Source of the DNA: Rhea pennata
Taxonomy: Eukaryota; Chordata; Aves; Rheiformes; Rheidae
Length of the DNA stretch: 64,000 nt
NCBI RefSeq assembly: GCF_028389875.1
Contig: NC_084671.1
Location: 26,071,083-26,135,082, forward strand
Direction: 5' to 3'
Shown: one piece after another, positions 1 through 14,200 of the stretch
How positions within the stretch are numbered: the first letter of the stretch is position 1
How the letters are laid out: each line of letters opens with the position of its first letter
Notes under the pieces: model-generated
What the model was told of the DNA's origin: nothing
What the model saw: the letters and a program-made list of their open reading frames with translations, nothing else
Database searches by the model: none
Program-made: the position numbers and the translations under genes

Positions 1-2198
1 ACTGAAGGAAAAACATTAATATTTGCACATTAAAAAAAGAAGAAAAACCCTAATATTGTGAAGGGAATAGGCAAGGCAAAAGGAGGAATAGCAAAGTAAC
101 TTGTGAAGTACCTAGAACACAAAAGCAGCATATAAGCAGGAAGAATGTATATAATCTATTAATTAATGAAGCTCCCAAAAAAGGAGTTGAGTATGTGCAA
201 TGTTAAGTTACATCTTTCTGTGCATACATACCACTAAACTACGACTTATTACAAGCCATGAACTTCACTAGCAAATAATATCTAGAGTCATGCAAAGGAA
301 AAGTTGACAAGAGCAGTGCTCTTTACAACCTATCCATATCTGAATTTAGTAGTCTAGACGTATTTGGAATAAAAATGCATCCATCAAATTGCGGGGTTAC
401 CTAGAGATCAGGCTGCTCTAACATGTAGCAGAAAAGCCCTAGGCAGCTTTAGCTTAGAAATGTTCTACATCTCATCCCTTCCAGGACTACGTTGGTGGAT
501 AGTGTCAGTCCTCTTTTCTGATTTTATCACTATTGAACAACCAGGGATTTCTCATTCAGAACAGGAATCTCAGGGGACTTGTAAAGCTTACAGGTGAAAG
601 CTTAAAGGTTACACTAAATGAGCTGAATATTATCAATGAGATTAAAAAAAAAAAAGACATAAATGTATACTTCACATACTTTGTGAGATCATATATTAAA
701 AGGTATTGTTTGGCTTTGATTTTATTATGAACTTGTATTTTGTGCTTTATCGAAACTGCACTACCAGGTGTATTTTCATTCTACTCTATGAAATTCTCAA
801 GTGGCTACTGTTTTTTCAGTGGTTTGTTAATGCCAAGTACACAGCACAGTTGTTCGAACTTTTTTTGCAAACACTAGAACACACTCTGGGCAGGAAGTTG
901 AACTGAATGACATCCAGAGGTTCCTCACAACCTATTTTTCTACGGTTTTATTTCAAAACACAGCTAAAAGAATATGACTTATTTGGATAGCTGCTAAATT
1001 TTTATTCCGTAAGTAGCTTCCCCCTCAAAATACCAATAAGGGAACCATTTCCTCCACATAGTATGTACGGATTGTTACAAGCGATGGCAGGAGGTTTTGA
1101 GTTGACCCTGTGCCTTCCCAGTAAACACTGATGAATTTGTACCTCTAAAATTTATTTTCTAAATCCCATCTTAAACTAGATCATGAAAAACGTATTTCCT
1201 TTGCTTCCTTAAAACTGTAAGAATATGCTTAATATAATTGCTTTCCAAGCAACAGCTTTCTAACATTCCCTGCAGCCCAGATATTTGAACATAATCCAAA
1301 AATATAACTACACTCTGACTGTAATAACTCCCACTAAAAAGCACACTCGCACATTTCATATACAGTTGCTTGCTGGAAGTTCAGAGTAAAATCAAAACCT
1401 AAAATCAGTAACTTAATCAAGGTAAGCTTGTAACTATTATTCAGGGTGAGTTATACTATGAATTTCAGAGTTTACACATTTGTTACAGGAGTCAAATAAA
1501 AACTAGGTCAGAGGTTGAAAGAAGGCCACCGAGCAGGCACATTTATACAAGCGTACTAACCATCTCTCTGCAACTTGAAGTTACAAGCCATGCTGGTCTA
1601 TTAGAGAAACTAAGGACTGATGTGACATAGACATCAAGATTTCTCCTACTTGATAACAGTCCTGTTCTGCAGGCTAGGAATTAAGCCAGTCTGCCTGGAA
1701 ATCCTAAGAATATTTATGCTGTGTATTTTCTGTAAATAAATAGAACATTTTCCTCCAGGCTTGAGAATACAGTATTTTCACTGGATTTAAAGTTGATTTT
1801 ATAAAGGTAGATAAATACAACTAACAGATTTAGCAGCTCATGTTTCTATACATTAAAAAGCACTGGCCAAATAACTGGCAGGACACATTTGGCTACTGTG
1901 AACAACCATTATAGGGACAACTCTGTAAACAAAATCTCCAGATCATCATTCCCCAATATATTCTTGATCTCTTTCAAAGAATTTCTGATTAGTATTTTCA
2001 TATTTGTGAAAAGTTATGTTCCTAATCCACATTTGAAAATCCAGCCACTTCTTTACTTCTCAAATTCATAGAAGATGCGTGTGAAAACACTGGCTCATAT
2101 TTTTACGCAAAGTATAGATTTTTTTAACAGAAATATTTTCAAAGCTTCAGTTTATATTAAATGTGTGAAAGCACAACATAACTTTCTGGAAGCATTAC
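1..2198 (-). other. UGGT1: UGGT1 intron, partial (runs off the left edge)
   Basis: A/T-rich sequence after the donor at 2198. I see no exon of UGGT1 in it, no recognisable repeat family, and only short chance reading frames. Confidence 0.75.
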
Positions 2199-2259
2199 CT
2201 TCTGGTTCTCTTCAACTTCTGTCCTGAGTTCTGAGGAAACAACTGTTTTTGTTATCGCC
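2199..2259 (-). CDS. UGGT1: UGGT1 coding exon, residues 335-355; last one in the window
   Basis: The acceptor is TTTCCATAG and the donor GTAATG. It encodes AITKTVVSSELRTEVEENQK, as in human. The next human segment (starting Y-F-K-G-T) could not be found between 1 and 2198, so the following exon lies beyond the left edge. Confidence 0.92.
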
Positions 2260-5200
2260 CTATGGAAATAAAAACAACATGCTGTCAATTTTTGTTCCAT
2301 TTTGCCCAATTATCCCACTGTTTTTACCTTAACTATATTTAGTCTCCTAGTATCAGGAGCTGCAGTCAGAAGCACTTGCATTTTGTAGCCTCATTAAAAA
2401 GTAGGATGCATTACTATTTATTTCAAAAACTGCCTGCCATAATTGAAGAGAAGATAAAAATGTTAACCCCATGTCAACTGCCCCAAGAAGCTTTTGACTC
2501 TGTGTGTTTAGTTTCACATTAAGCCATAATAAAACTGGACTGTTAGGGGTGGGAGCAGGTGCTAATAGGAAGATTCCATTCCTTGCTGTGGGCTCCAGTT
2601 CTTGCCCTTACATTGGATCTAATGGTCGTGCTGTCACAGAATGGGCGAGTTCAGATCACTGATCTGCCTAAAACTAGATGACAGCACAATTCCAAACTTC
2701 AGAAGCTATAAATAGTACAATTTTAATATTAGTTACTTGGAGATAAGACCAGAACTCATTCTGTTTTTACTCCTAAGTGTACTTCCACCTACTCTAGAAG
2801 GAGTAGCTCCTGTAGTATCATCTTCACATATTTTTCTACTCTGGTGAGGCAAGCAAGATCATGACTGAATTTCTTGAAATTAATCTGGACGTATCCAAGA
2901 CCTTCACTGATGTGTAGTAGCTCTATTTTCTGCATTTGGTCAGCCTGTGACATAACAGTTACTCCCTTAAACACTGGGCCATTTCCAAAAGTGTAAAAGG
3001 TAAATCCTAAAACCACCAGACAGAAACCCTGTCCAGTGTATTCTTAAGGTCTTGATGCAAAAAGTTCAGAAGCATTTCAAAACAAAACAGCACAGGCAAT
3101 TTTGTTGAATTTTCCACTCATGAATACCAAAGAAAAACAGTGCAAGCTCCCCATTGTAGTCATAAGCTGAAGATCTCTTCTGCGTAAGTGCTTTGCGGTA
3201 TTTGCTTCCAGCTAAATGGAAGCTCAGACTTTTACCAGACCTATGCTGCCTGTCAAGTATTCTGCTGAGAAAAAAAAAGGAAAAAGAAAAAAAAAAGAGA
3301 ACTTATTAAGAAAACTTCCTAGTACTCATCATTAAAGTTACCTGGCCTTTGTAGGGAAGTTCTGACTGAGATCTTTCATGACCATCAAAGCATCCACAGG
3401 GGGGGCAGCCAAAATACGGGCAGCAGTTTGAAAACTTAAATCTAGAAGTGAAACAGTACAAGTCAAAGACTCTAAACTGAAAACAACCTAAAGCACTGCG
3501 CTAAGAATAAGCATTTATACATCAGTCATACCAACTTTGGCTTTCAGCATCTTTGCTTATCTGCTCCTTTATGCAGTTTTTTTCTTTTCTTCTTCCTAAT
3601 TTGCAGCTTTTATTAAATGCCTCTGAGTAAGTAACTCTTTCAAACTGAACTAGTGTACAATGTCTACTTGCTTCCTGAGACCAGACCATCCCTATTTTTC
3701 TTTTTTTTTTTTTTTTTTTTTTTTGGTAGGGACAGGAGGATCTACCTTTCAGAAGAGGTCTCAGCACTTGTTTCACAGGCTAGGAAGATAAACAGCAATC
3801 TGTTGGAGATATGTTCTCTGCAGTTACAATATATATTCAGCATTTCTAAGTACTTCCAGAAGATGAATAACCTTTTCAACAGGCCTATAACAAGAACTGC
3901 AGATGCATTCCATGGAAACAGGTTAGAGTTGTATGCAGAAGCTTTTGAAATATAGCTCAAAATGACTCTTGTTGGGTTTAACAGAAACTTTAAATTAGCC
4001 CTATCTTGGTGGGAGTCAAAAGGAGGAAAGATCGTGAATTTAAGAACTGAAAAGCCCACAAAACCCATGAATGGCACAAGAGATGCTGTACTCCCTAGTC
4101 ATGTTTGATTTGTGGGATTGTTTGTTAAATTTAGAACAATGGAGCATTCTTTGAGGACATGCCACAGCAGTACCAATCCTACTGTAGGCCAGGGCATTTA
4201 GCAGATTCCAGTGGAAGAGGTAGCCACTGTCACACAAACAGATCTACATTCCCTCACTTACAAGCAGCGCTGTATTTACTGCACACACATTTATCAACTG
4301 CACTACCAGTTTGAATTTTGACATAAGTCACCATTTGATCTTTGGGAAGACACTAAGTAGGAGTAGGCTGCTATGAACAAAACCCTTCACACAGTCTTCT
4401 TCCTGCTATCCTCTTTTCCAAGAAGTAAACGGGGTCATAGCTATGTGATGTGCTATGCAGCTGTCATACAGGAAATTTGACAGGGAGAGACTGAATTGAG
4501 AGACTGATGGATAATATTCAGTATTCAGTAGCATGCATGTCTGAACTCCTACAAGTTTTGATCCTATCAAGACCAGGCACATCCTCATTCTAGGTAGTCT
4601 GACACTAAGAACCCATTTAAACATTTCAGATTCTAGAGTAGATGAAAGTGGCAAAAAGGGAACTTTGCTCTCAAAGTAGTATCCTAAGACTAGTCCTTCC
4701 TTTGGTCTTAAGAAATCTCAGCTTTCCAAAGCAAGAATGTGACTATAGTAGCCAGTTCATGAGTGAGTAGCTTTCTATATATCATTGTACAAAAGCAAAT
4801 CTCACTTTTGTGGTCCTGTGAAAGAGAATTGTTGTAAAAGCTATTTCAACAGGACCCTGCAAAGCAGCTTCAGAAAATTCAGTAGCTTCCAAAGCAGACA
4901 TTTATATCCAGACTCTCCAGCTGTACCCTGCCTCAAGCAATGGCATTTGCATAGAATGCAGGAAGATATTTTTTACATCTAAGTATCTGCAGTACAATAC
5001 TGAAAGTTTCCATACAGATTACCTTGTAACTGCCAAACTTTCAAAGGTGCCATTTCATTGGTGCTTTCAACAAGGTGTTTTCTAAGCTCTTTCAACTCCT
5101 CTGTCAAGTCAGGATACAACTGCCTGAAAGGGAGTGAGGGTAAAAAGAAAAAAACTTAAGTAGGTTCCTGTAAGCAACTCTGCTGCTAATTCAAGGAAAC

Positions 5201-8200
5201 CAACAAATGAAAACGTATGTAGATAACAAAGCACTCATATTTAATAAAATAATAATAAAGCAAGAGATCAGCATCTCTGCATCAAGTGCTTTGATAAGCC
5301 CAACAACTTACAACACAGTTTTACCTTAGTTTTCCAAAGAGAAATCCTTGCACTTCATCAATAGGGTCATTTTCATCTATTACTGTAGCATTCACATCTG
5401 TACCTATAAATACACAGAGAATACCACTATCACCAATTATTCAGACAGTTCTCACACTTGATTCGATTAGTTTGGACATGACTGCCTGAAACAATAATAG
5501 TAAAACTTTTATACTTGTGCACAACTCTCATTTTTAGTTCTCAAATTACTTTTTTTTTTTTTTTTGGCTTAGAATGTGCATCATCTGCATATTTGAGAAA
5601 CAGCTCTGTCAAACACCATAAAGCTAGAGACAGACCACTGTTTTCCTTATATCCAATCTCTGTCAGTCCCTTCAACAAGGGCCGCAGCTGATGGTTAACT
5701 AAGGTTCATCAAAAAAAATTATTATTACTTTTTTTTTTCTTTTTTTTTTAAAGCAGATGGGGCACTGCAGTAACCAGAAAGAAAGAAAAGGACAATTTCA
5801 GGCTCACTGCTAAACTTGTATCCAAGGGGCACTAACTGCACAAGTGAACCCAATAACAGCTGAAGGAAAATCAAGTTGCATTGTTTAGAAGGAAAGCCTC
5901 AGAGGTGAGTGGAAATCTCAGAGGTACCTCAGCATGCGGAGGAATTCACTAGGGCCTAGACAGGACATACTAGCTTTGTCAGGTAGGTCCTAACCTTCAG
6001 TCATGAGCATAACCTTGATTTTATCTCCCAAAATACAATAAAAACCCCAGTATCTGAATAAGTAAATTCCGATTCTGAGCTTAATCAACAAAAAGAAATC
6101 TGTGTAAAAAGTGGTGCAGATAGTCACACCATCTCCTAACTAGGTGGAAGCAAGCCAGCTCCAATCCAGACTTTTTATGCTTAAGTCTAATTAAATGTCC
6201 CATCATTTTGGAAGAGTGCTTGCTTCTAAAAAGGCAGAAAACACAGCTAGAACAAGCACAGAATAAACAGAAAAGTGAACACCTAATCAGACAGGATTTG
6301 AGAAGGAATTATACTCATCATTTGCAGGTTAAAATCTGAAAGCAATTTGCAGCTCATAGCAATTCATAGTGTGTCAGTTTTGTAAAGCATTCCAGATCAC
6401 TGCATCGATTTTGGAGTAAAACTTCACAAGTTTACAAATAACAGATTTTCCCTAGAATTATATTATAGGGGTTGCCCCACCCCAGTAAGGGGTGCCTCTA
6501 AACTGCCTGTACTACAAACAACATCAGGACTTTTGCATAACTTTGACAACGAATTAATGGAAATTCTCACACACTAGTAATATAAAAATCATAAGCTGGA
6601 TCACCTGCTCCAGTATGTCAGTTTCTCTCAAAATAAAATACATATATGTGTGTATGTATGACAAATAAAGACTAATGGTTTTATTTGTCTAAACTGCAGA
6701 CTGTGTCAAAATATTCCGAGTCAAAGTTTAGATCTGCACCTAGAAGCTGTTTAAACTACTAACTCTGAAGAACCCAGTTCAAAAACCTGAGTTTAGTTCT
6801 TCACAACTGTTACCTGTAACCAAAAAAGAAAAAAAAAAAAAAGAAAAAAAAAGATTATTCTCAATAAAGTTTTGATCAGTGCAACCTTTTTCAAACAGCA
6901 AACAAGAAAATTTTAAATAAATTTTTGCAGAATTCTCTCAACGTGCTTACTAAAGTCCACAAAAAAATCTGTGAAATATAAAATATATAAAAACACAAAT
7001 TTCCCTGCTAGAATAGTTATACTGTATGAGAGTTTGCAAAATGGAGATGGGTGCTGTAAAGACAACAGTAAAAGCACAAAACCACACATTATTCTAAGTT
7101 CTCTTTTAGCCAAGAACAGGATGAGAAAACACATTCTACTCTGAGAATGTAGAGGGGAAATTAAGGTAGAAAAATTGCCTTACACCTGCAGAAGATCTAG
7201 TTAACTGATTAAAAAGTTAGTTGCATTAACAGTACCATTACTAAGATCTAGCCCAGAGACATGAGCCCATTGTGCCCAGCATTTTACAAACACAGGAGGC
7301 AAGTACTGTGGTAAAAATAATCTTCATAAAAGACAAGACCCAACAGAGAAGGGAAGAAAAGACAATGATTTTGATGACTTCAGATCAGAAGAAAGATTAT
7401 CTGCCATTCAGGCAAGTAGCCATTTGTATCAGAAGAAATGTAAGATTACCTTCATAAAATTAAGGGTTTTACACTAAAGTAGTTAAAATATGAATTCACC
7501 TTTCACCTGGGTGTCATCCTTGGCCTTATATTCTGTACTCTTAATGGCCAGTTCCACACCGTACCCAGAGAGGTAGACTTTTTCTTTACTGGGATTCTGT
7601 AACAAAAAGCAAACTTTACAATATTGCCACTCTGTTTTGATGTGCAAATTAGAAATTGATGTGCCATTTCCCAAAGCTAAGGAATCTCAAGCTGGTACAT
7701 ATTTTAAGCATAACTGGTAACGTGTAAATGTGAAACAGAAATACAATGAGTGATTTTGCATTAATATACCGTAACAAATTTATTTGCTATTGTTTTTAAG
7801 CTTTTTGAAGTTCCAAAATCAAAGATACTGCTATGAACAAAAAAACAAAACAGAAAGGAACATAAAGCAATGTTTCAGGATTCAGTGTGTAAGCCAAGTA
7901 GAAGAGGATACACTCATGTCTTCAAATTAAATAAGGGACAGGAACTTCAATTGTGAAGTTCAAGAATGAAATAGTCACTGAAGAGTTATAAGAGAGAATT
8001 ACCAGGAAGAAAAAAAAAAGAAAAAAGAAAAGAAAAGAAAAGGAAAAAAAGAAATCAGTGACCCTCAAGAGAGGCAGATACTTAGCACTGACAAAGGGGA
8101 AACAAGCCAGGTCACTTCATAAAAGTATTTTGAAGTACCTACCAGTCATATAACTGTGTCAAGATCTGTTGCATAGTATATTTAATTCTGAATGCAAGTA

Positions 8201-11200
8201 CCCTTTCCAAAATTGAAAAACAATTAAAAGGAAAGCAGTGTATACAGTGTATGACCTTCTTTTATCAAAAGTGCAAATGTTACTGGAGGTGAAGCAACTG
8301 ATGTTGTTTCTCATTCAGGTCTGGCTACTAGCTTCTATATTTGCAGGTTTTAGCAACATTAATGTGATATTCAGGAGGAAAGACATATAACTAATTTCTC
8401 AGAGCTTTTAAAGTATAAACATCAATCTAGTGGTTATGGGCATTTTGAGGGAGAGATGAAAACAGGAATAATTACAGGAGGACTGGTGAGTGGTCCTGTA
8501 ATGAAATCCCTACAGAAACAATGTCTTTCATTTGAAAGTGGGACCTTAAGGTTAATATCTGCTATTCATATTCAGATAATTTAAGTGGCTTGACTGTGGA
8601 CAGATCGGAATATTTAAACAGGAGGTAGGTGGTATGTATTTCCTATAAGAAAATGTTGCTCTACCTATATTTCATTAAGTAAAACTCTAATTTATCTGGA
8701 GTCTACCTCTGAATTTGTAAAATCCAGCAACCTTCTCATTTAAACAATCAGAAGAATATAATTATAATCCTCAGCTACACGAAATAAGAAAATAAACTTG
8801 AGTAATTCTGAATAAAGATCAAGCAGCAACGTGTTACATAAATGTAAATAAAACTTAGGCTCTTTTTCTTTTTAAATCCTGACTAATAACATTTTCTTTG
8901 TCAAATACCCATGTAATATGGAACAAATATACTTACAGCAACATAGTGCCTGAGGACATAAGTGATTTCTCCTGCCTTTGCCTTTAAAACAAGCAGCTTG
9001 TGGAATCTGTAGAACTCCTCTGAACCAATCTCGGCATAAAGTATGACGACAGGACTTTCAGGGTTTGAAACTGGGTACCTGTGATCCCCTTTAAACAAAA
9101 ATGGCTTTGGCCTAAGAGTAAACATTGAAGATTACCACTCTGTGATTCATACTGTTTCCTCACTCAATGTGAGATGCAAAATTTATTTTTGTCTTGTTTA
9201 ATCACTGCTTTTGTCTTCACTGAATACAAACATTGAGCTATTATCTGCTATTATCAAGATTGGCAGCACTTGATACATGCTGATAAAGTCTTATTAAAGA
9301 TGTAAATATGAAAGTGAAACAAGTTTTAGATTCAAAATAGCACCTAACTATGATCCTTATCTAACAAGCACCCACTTGCCCTATATTTAATTAACTCTTC
9401 TTTTTCTAAAATTGAATCAGAGGTTCCATTAAAAAAGAAGAAAGAGCCTAACACAGCAAACACTCCAGAAATTCAGTTTCAAGGTAACTTTGAACTAGGA
9501 CTTAGGCTACAAACAAAGTGAATGAGAAGGCTATTTTCAACTTCTATTTTTAAATCTTGTCTAAAATACAATGAAATGTTCAGATATTCCCAATGAGTCA
9601 GCAGAATATGCGTGAGCTATGTGCATGAGCATATGAGCTACTGATGCCACAAGCCTGCATGCAAACAGGGAAGAAAACCTTTATGTTTACAAAAATAAAA
9701 CTGCTAAAATTACTTGGAAAGCAAATGAAAATTTTAAGTATTTTATTATATTTTTTAAGAGGAAACGTTATTTTACAGTTTCTTTTTGTTCCTAAAAGCT
9801 ACACTTAAGTTCTGTTATTTCTCTTGTAAGGAACAATATTTCTTTTAGCCTCAGTAATTAAAGCAGCTTACAGGCTTTATTAACAAAAAACAAACAAACA
9901 AACAAAAAAACCCACCAGAAGTCTAATTATCAAGGCTTTTTTTAGGATCTCAGTCTGAGTCTTAATAATAAGCTTGCAATAAGTTCAAAAGATTAACATG
10001 TATTTTGAAGAAATCTGAAATTTAAGTATGTTGTATATTAATAGCAGTCCCTTTGTTAACTTTGAGAAAATTATATAGGAAAAATTCTATGCATGCTTAA
10101 AATCACTGATAAAATTATCTCTATTGTACTAACTAACATTTTAATATGCAGCCCAAATCTTTCCATTCTCCCTATGCACTAAAAGCATTGTATGTTTCTC
10201 ATAATTACAACTATCATTCAGCAAATGCCTTCCAACTTTTCCATGAGCTTTCAAAGCCTCCCTCTTCTGAGAGAATATCAGAGTGCAAGAGATAAGAAAA
10301 AAATAATTCCAATCAGAATTAATAAGAAATTAAAGACTGCTACTCCTGTATAAGAAAGGAACAGTATGAATTGGAACTGACAAAATGTAGAAACTAGCAG
10401 CTTATTAAAATCTCTTTACAGCAGTAAATCTAGCTAAGTTTAATTTTTGGAGCTAATCCAACAATAGAAAATTGAATAGATACCTTTCTGAAGCTGTCTG
10501 TAAAAGGTTTCCAAGAGAGTCAAATTCACACGTCTTCTCTCCATGCACAGCAAAGAACAGGATACAGCCCTTTGGTGGTGGTTCATCTGCTGCTATCTGA
10601 ATTAAAATATTTATAATAAAGAAGGTTAAACATTTTCCGTTGGGACAAGTAAAACTAGTACTAATACAACTCTACAGCAATACAATAATATTGGTCTCCT
10701 ACTTGGATTTCCTAAATTCTAAACTACTACTTCTTTCCTGTTTACTATGCAGTTTAAATGCAAGGCAAAATTACAGACTTGAGAATTAAGCCCCAACATT
10801 AATAAATATTTATGCCAGCCTAGTACTATTCACTGTAGTATTTGCTGCATGTTTAAAAAAGGGACTTCTGGCTTTCAGGTTTTCTGGATTTGTTTTGTTT
10901 TGTTTTAACCTTACACATCATGTATTTATTTGTTAAACAGTAAATGATAACATGATTCAAGATTAAAAGAGGAAGGTGTCTTTTAATATTACTCAGATAA
11001 AGCACATTGTAATGTGAGACTTGCAATATGATATGCTAGGTTTGAAAAGGAATGCAAAGTACAATGAATTTCTAGTTGGGGTTTCTCATCATTAGAGCTA
11101 TATAGTCATGAATTACGATCTTCAAGAAATACAGCTGAATAACGGGTATATCACTAGCACCACACGTACCAACAGAGCAATATTTGCTTAGTTAACAAAA

Positions 11201-14200
11201 CACAAAGCCTGCATGTTCAATCCTATTCCTTAGGAAAACTGAGTATTTAAAAATTTGTATTTTATATTCTTGAGGGGTTCCCCCACTTTAAGAGCTATAT
11301 TTACCTGTGCATTTTATTTAGAAGCTTGTGTCTCAGCTTTATCAAAGTAGGCTGTTCTTTCAAAGGAAGCTGAAAGCTGATTATAGTATGAAGTGGAGGC
11401 ACTTTATTCAAAGTATGAGTCAAATAAAATTATTTCTGTTTCACTGACAAAAGTATCAAAAGTAAAATATCCATAGGGATTTTCCTCAAAAAACTTCAAG
11501 CACTGATTAATGCAACAGCTAGCAAAGATGCAGAAACATTTCAAAATCCCAATTCTTTTGTCTACTCTGAACAGATGAACTCAAATGTGGCACCTACTGA
11601 AATCAGTATATGCAAATACATGTCAGGTCAACTCTGTGGAACATCCTGTCCATTCAAGATTTTTGATACCCTCAAATTTCTTCTGATACAGCTACCTCAT
11701 TCCTCAGTCTTATGTAACATTCTACAAATCATTTGAGGATTTCCACTATGCCGTACTAACCTGTTGAAAAGCTTGAACTGTTGCAGAGTAAGAACGTAAT
11801 GATAAGGAAAACTTCAACAAATTCTGCTGCAAAGGCGACAGATTCTGGCAGGCTACTTTCAGCATTTCATGGTAAGCGGAATAATCATTACCTGTGAGGT
11901 CAGAACACAGGCAGTTATCTTTCTATACAATATTCTCATTAAAGGGGGGGGGGTTTCTTCATTCTTCTGATTTATACTAACAGAAACCCATGTCGTTACT
12001 TGTAAATAGGCACTTGACCCTTCCTCCTCCATTCTCATTAGAGCCCGAATCCAGAGATAAATCAGAGTCAACTTCAGTGGAGATCCATATGAGTACATGG
12101 GTACCCTAAACATGTCCTTGAGGATGCAAATAGAGACTTGGGAGCAGCATCTAAGCAACTCGAGGAGGAAGGAAACAGTTAAGAGCTCCCATTTAATTTC
12201 AGTTTAGAAACAGAGCACAGAAAAAGCATTTTCAGTATTATATGTTTGATGTAGAAACACAAACTGGCAAGTAAAACATGTTGCAGGCTCATACACTAAA
12301 GCTTTTGTCAAATGGATATCCAAAAGCCTTGAGTGCTCCCCAATAAAAACATTACTGAAATTAGTTCTCAGTTGATTTTTACAATATTAATACAGTGCAA
12401 GGCAAAACGTTCTGATGTATTTTTCAACCATGCCGACTATCAGTCATTGCTCCAAGATTATGAGAGCTTACCACCATGCTGAGATGATTTAATATTTTGA
12501 CTTGCTTCGACAAAATTCCAGAATCTTTCTTGACCTTCTTCTGATAAAAATTCACTGAATAAAAAGAGAGGAAATTGCTAAGTCTATGATTACAGTTTTT
12601 ATACTTCATAAAGCTTTACAGAAAGTTAGCTCTTACCATTGCTTACCCGTATCAGAAAACAAACGTTACTAGACTAAGCAGACCAGGAAAGCTAAGATAG
12701 CAAACAAAACTGTAGATGCAGGCGAGGACAAACACCTACTATGTGAAAGAAACTTGTGAAGCACCTATCAAGCTCTCAAAGTAAAGAGCACCAGGACACA
12801 ACCAGGTACATTTTGGGAGCTCTGCTCTTCTCTCCAAGGTTATTTCTTTACTAGCTACGTTTTATGAAAAACATACAACTTTTTTTTTAAACTTAGTTTA
12901 CCAAACTATTGGTTTTCCTTTTTCTCTTTTAATTGAGCAAAGTCACAGCTTCACATCACAAAGTTGTAAATCACCATACATTAAATACATGACTGTATGT
13001 ATACAGAGTTAGACAGTAAAATAATTCTCTAACCATTGCTAATAACAAATGTTTTATCATAACTTACTAAGGCAATGCGAAAGGATGATTTGGATTAAAA
13101 AAAAATCAGCACAGCAGCAGGACAAGATGTGGAGCCTGCTAACGGTGACTATATCTTGCGTGTTCATTTTAACCCATTTTGAACTATTCTGACACATCTT
13201 GAACAATTTGGTATGAATTGCAGTGTTAGGCTTAGTAAATCAAAGAGCAGAGGTGCCTTGGCACTGCAGTACCGTATCATTCTGCAGTTCATCCTAGATG
13301 AACAATCCTGCCTAAAGTCTGGGAAAACAGATTATGTATCAAGAGTTTGCAACATTATTTTGGACTGTTTGCTATCTCCTGATTTCTCAGTCTCCTACAG
13401 TGAGCTTCCTTTCCCTGCAAGATCCTCTAAGCTTTTTCCCAGCACATGCCTCACATTCTCAAAGTTTTTAAATCCTGGCATTATCACCTGAGCACTGCAT
13501 TTTTTCCTGCTTGAAGATTTTTTCAGTTTCAAATTTCAGTTTCTACAGAGAAGGTTACAGAAAAGTAATTTCACTAGGGTCACACCTGTCCTATCACCCA
13601 AAGCAATGCCCATTTGAATGAAACCCCATCAATGTTCAACTCTTTTTATAACACCCAATCTGGGAATACATCTGACATCTGGGATAGTATAGGAAGAGCT
13701 CTATATATGTCAACATCCTTAAATAATACAAAAACAAACAAAACAAACATGGAAGTCATATTTTACAAAGGCATTCCTAAATCAGTATATTGGGAATTGA
13801 AATTACAGGGACTCCTAAAGTGCCAAGTAGACTGGCAATGAAAAGCAAACGGTCTGAACTTTGTGCACAGAATCATGCACAGCTTCCCTGTCACTGTTTA
13901 CACAAACTCCATATTCAAAACATTATTTTATGGAAAAATTGCAGTATAAATTGAGAGAACTGGGTTTGTTTTTACATGTTTTAGCATGACAGTTTATTTC
14001 TCTAGCTTTAATGGCATCTGGTTTTTGTTTTTTAGAACAAAAAGCATAGAAAACATTTTCCCCAGGCTCACTTGCACAACTCTTAAGAACACACTTTATT
14101 TTAGATAATCAATGCACTACTCACATGAACAAAGTTAAACTGAAACTTAACTGATCTAAACCTGTGCAAGCAACAGGTATATATCAGAACTCACAGCCAC

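Larger units (their letters stand above)
2260..12471 (-). other. UGGT1: UGGT1 introns between the internal coding exons
   Basis: Eight introns: 2260-3341, 3442-5022, 5124-5324, 5404-7499, 7597-8936, 9112-10483, 10597-11760 and 11892-12471. They are A/T-rich with scattered A- or T-runs, such as T24 at 3701-3724 and A/G-rich tracts near 6822-6851 and 8010-8050. A short CAAA-type repeat lies near 9890-9910. No other gene is visible. Reading frames of 60-110 codons here match nothing I know and look like chance. Confidence 0.75.

Noticed and set aside
3181-3270. A possible additional UGGT1 exon on the minus strand near 3200
   Set aside because: The translation does not match the expected continuation after KAR. 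The expected AITKT sequence is found intact at 2259-2199.
3742-4077. Minus-strand 111-codon frame in a UGGT1 intron
   Set aside because: A/T-rich intron sequence with no recognisable product and no splice context linking it to UGGT1.
11892-12158. Minus-strand 99-codon frame just upstream of a UGGT1 exon
   Set aside because: It is continuous with exon 11891-11761 only by chance reading into the intron. It is out of the UGGT1 frame and matches nothing I know.
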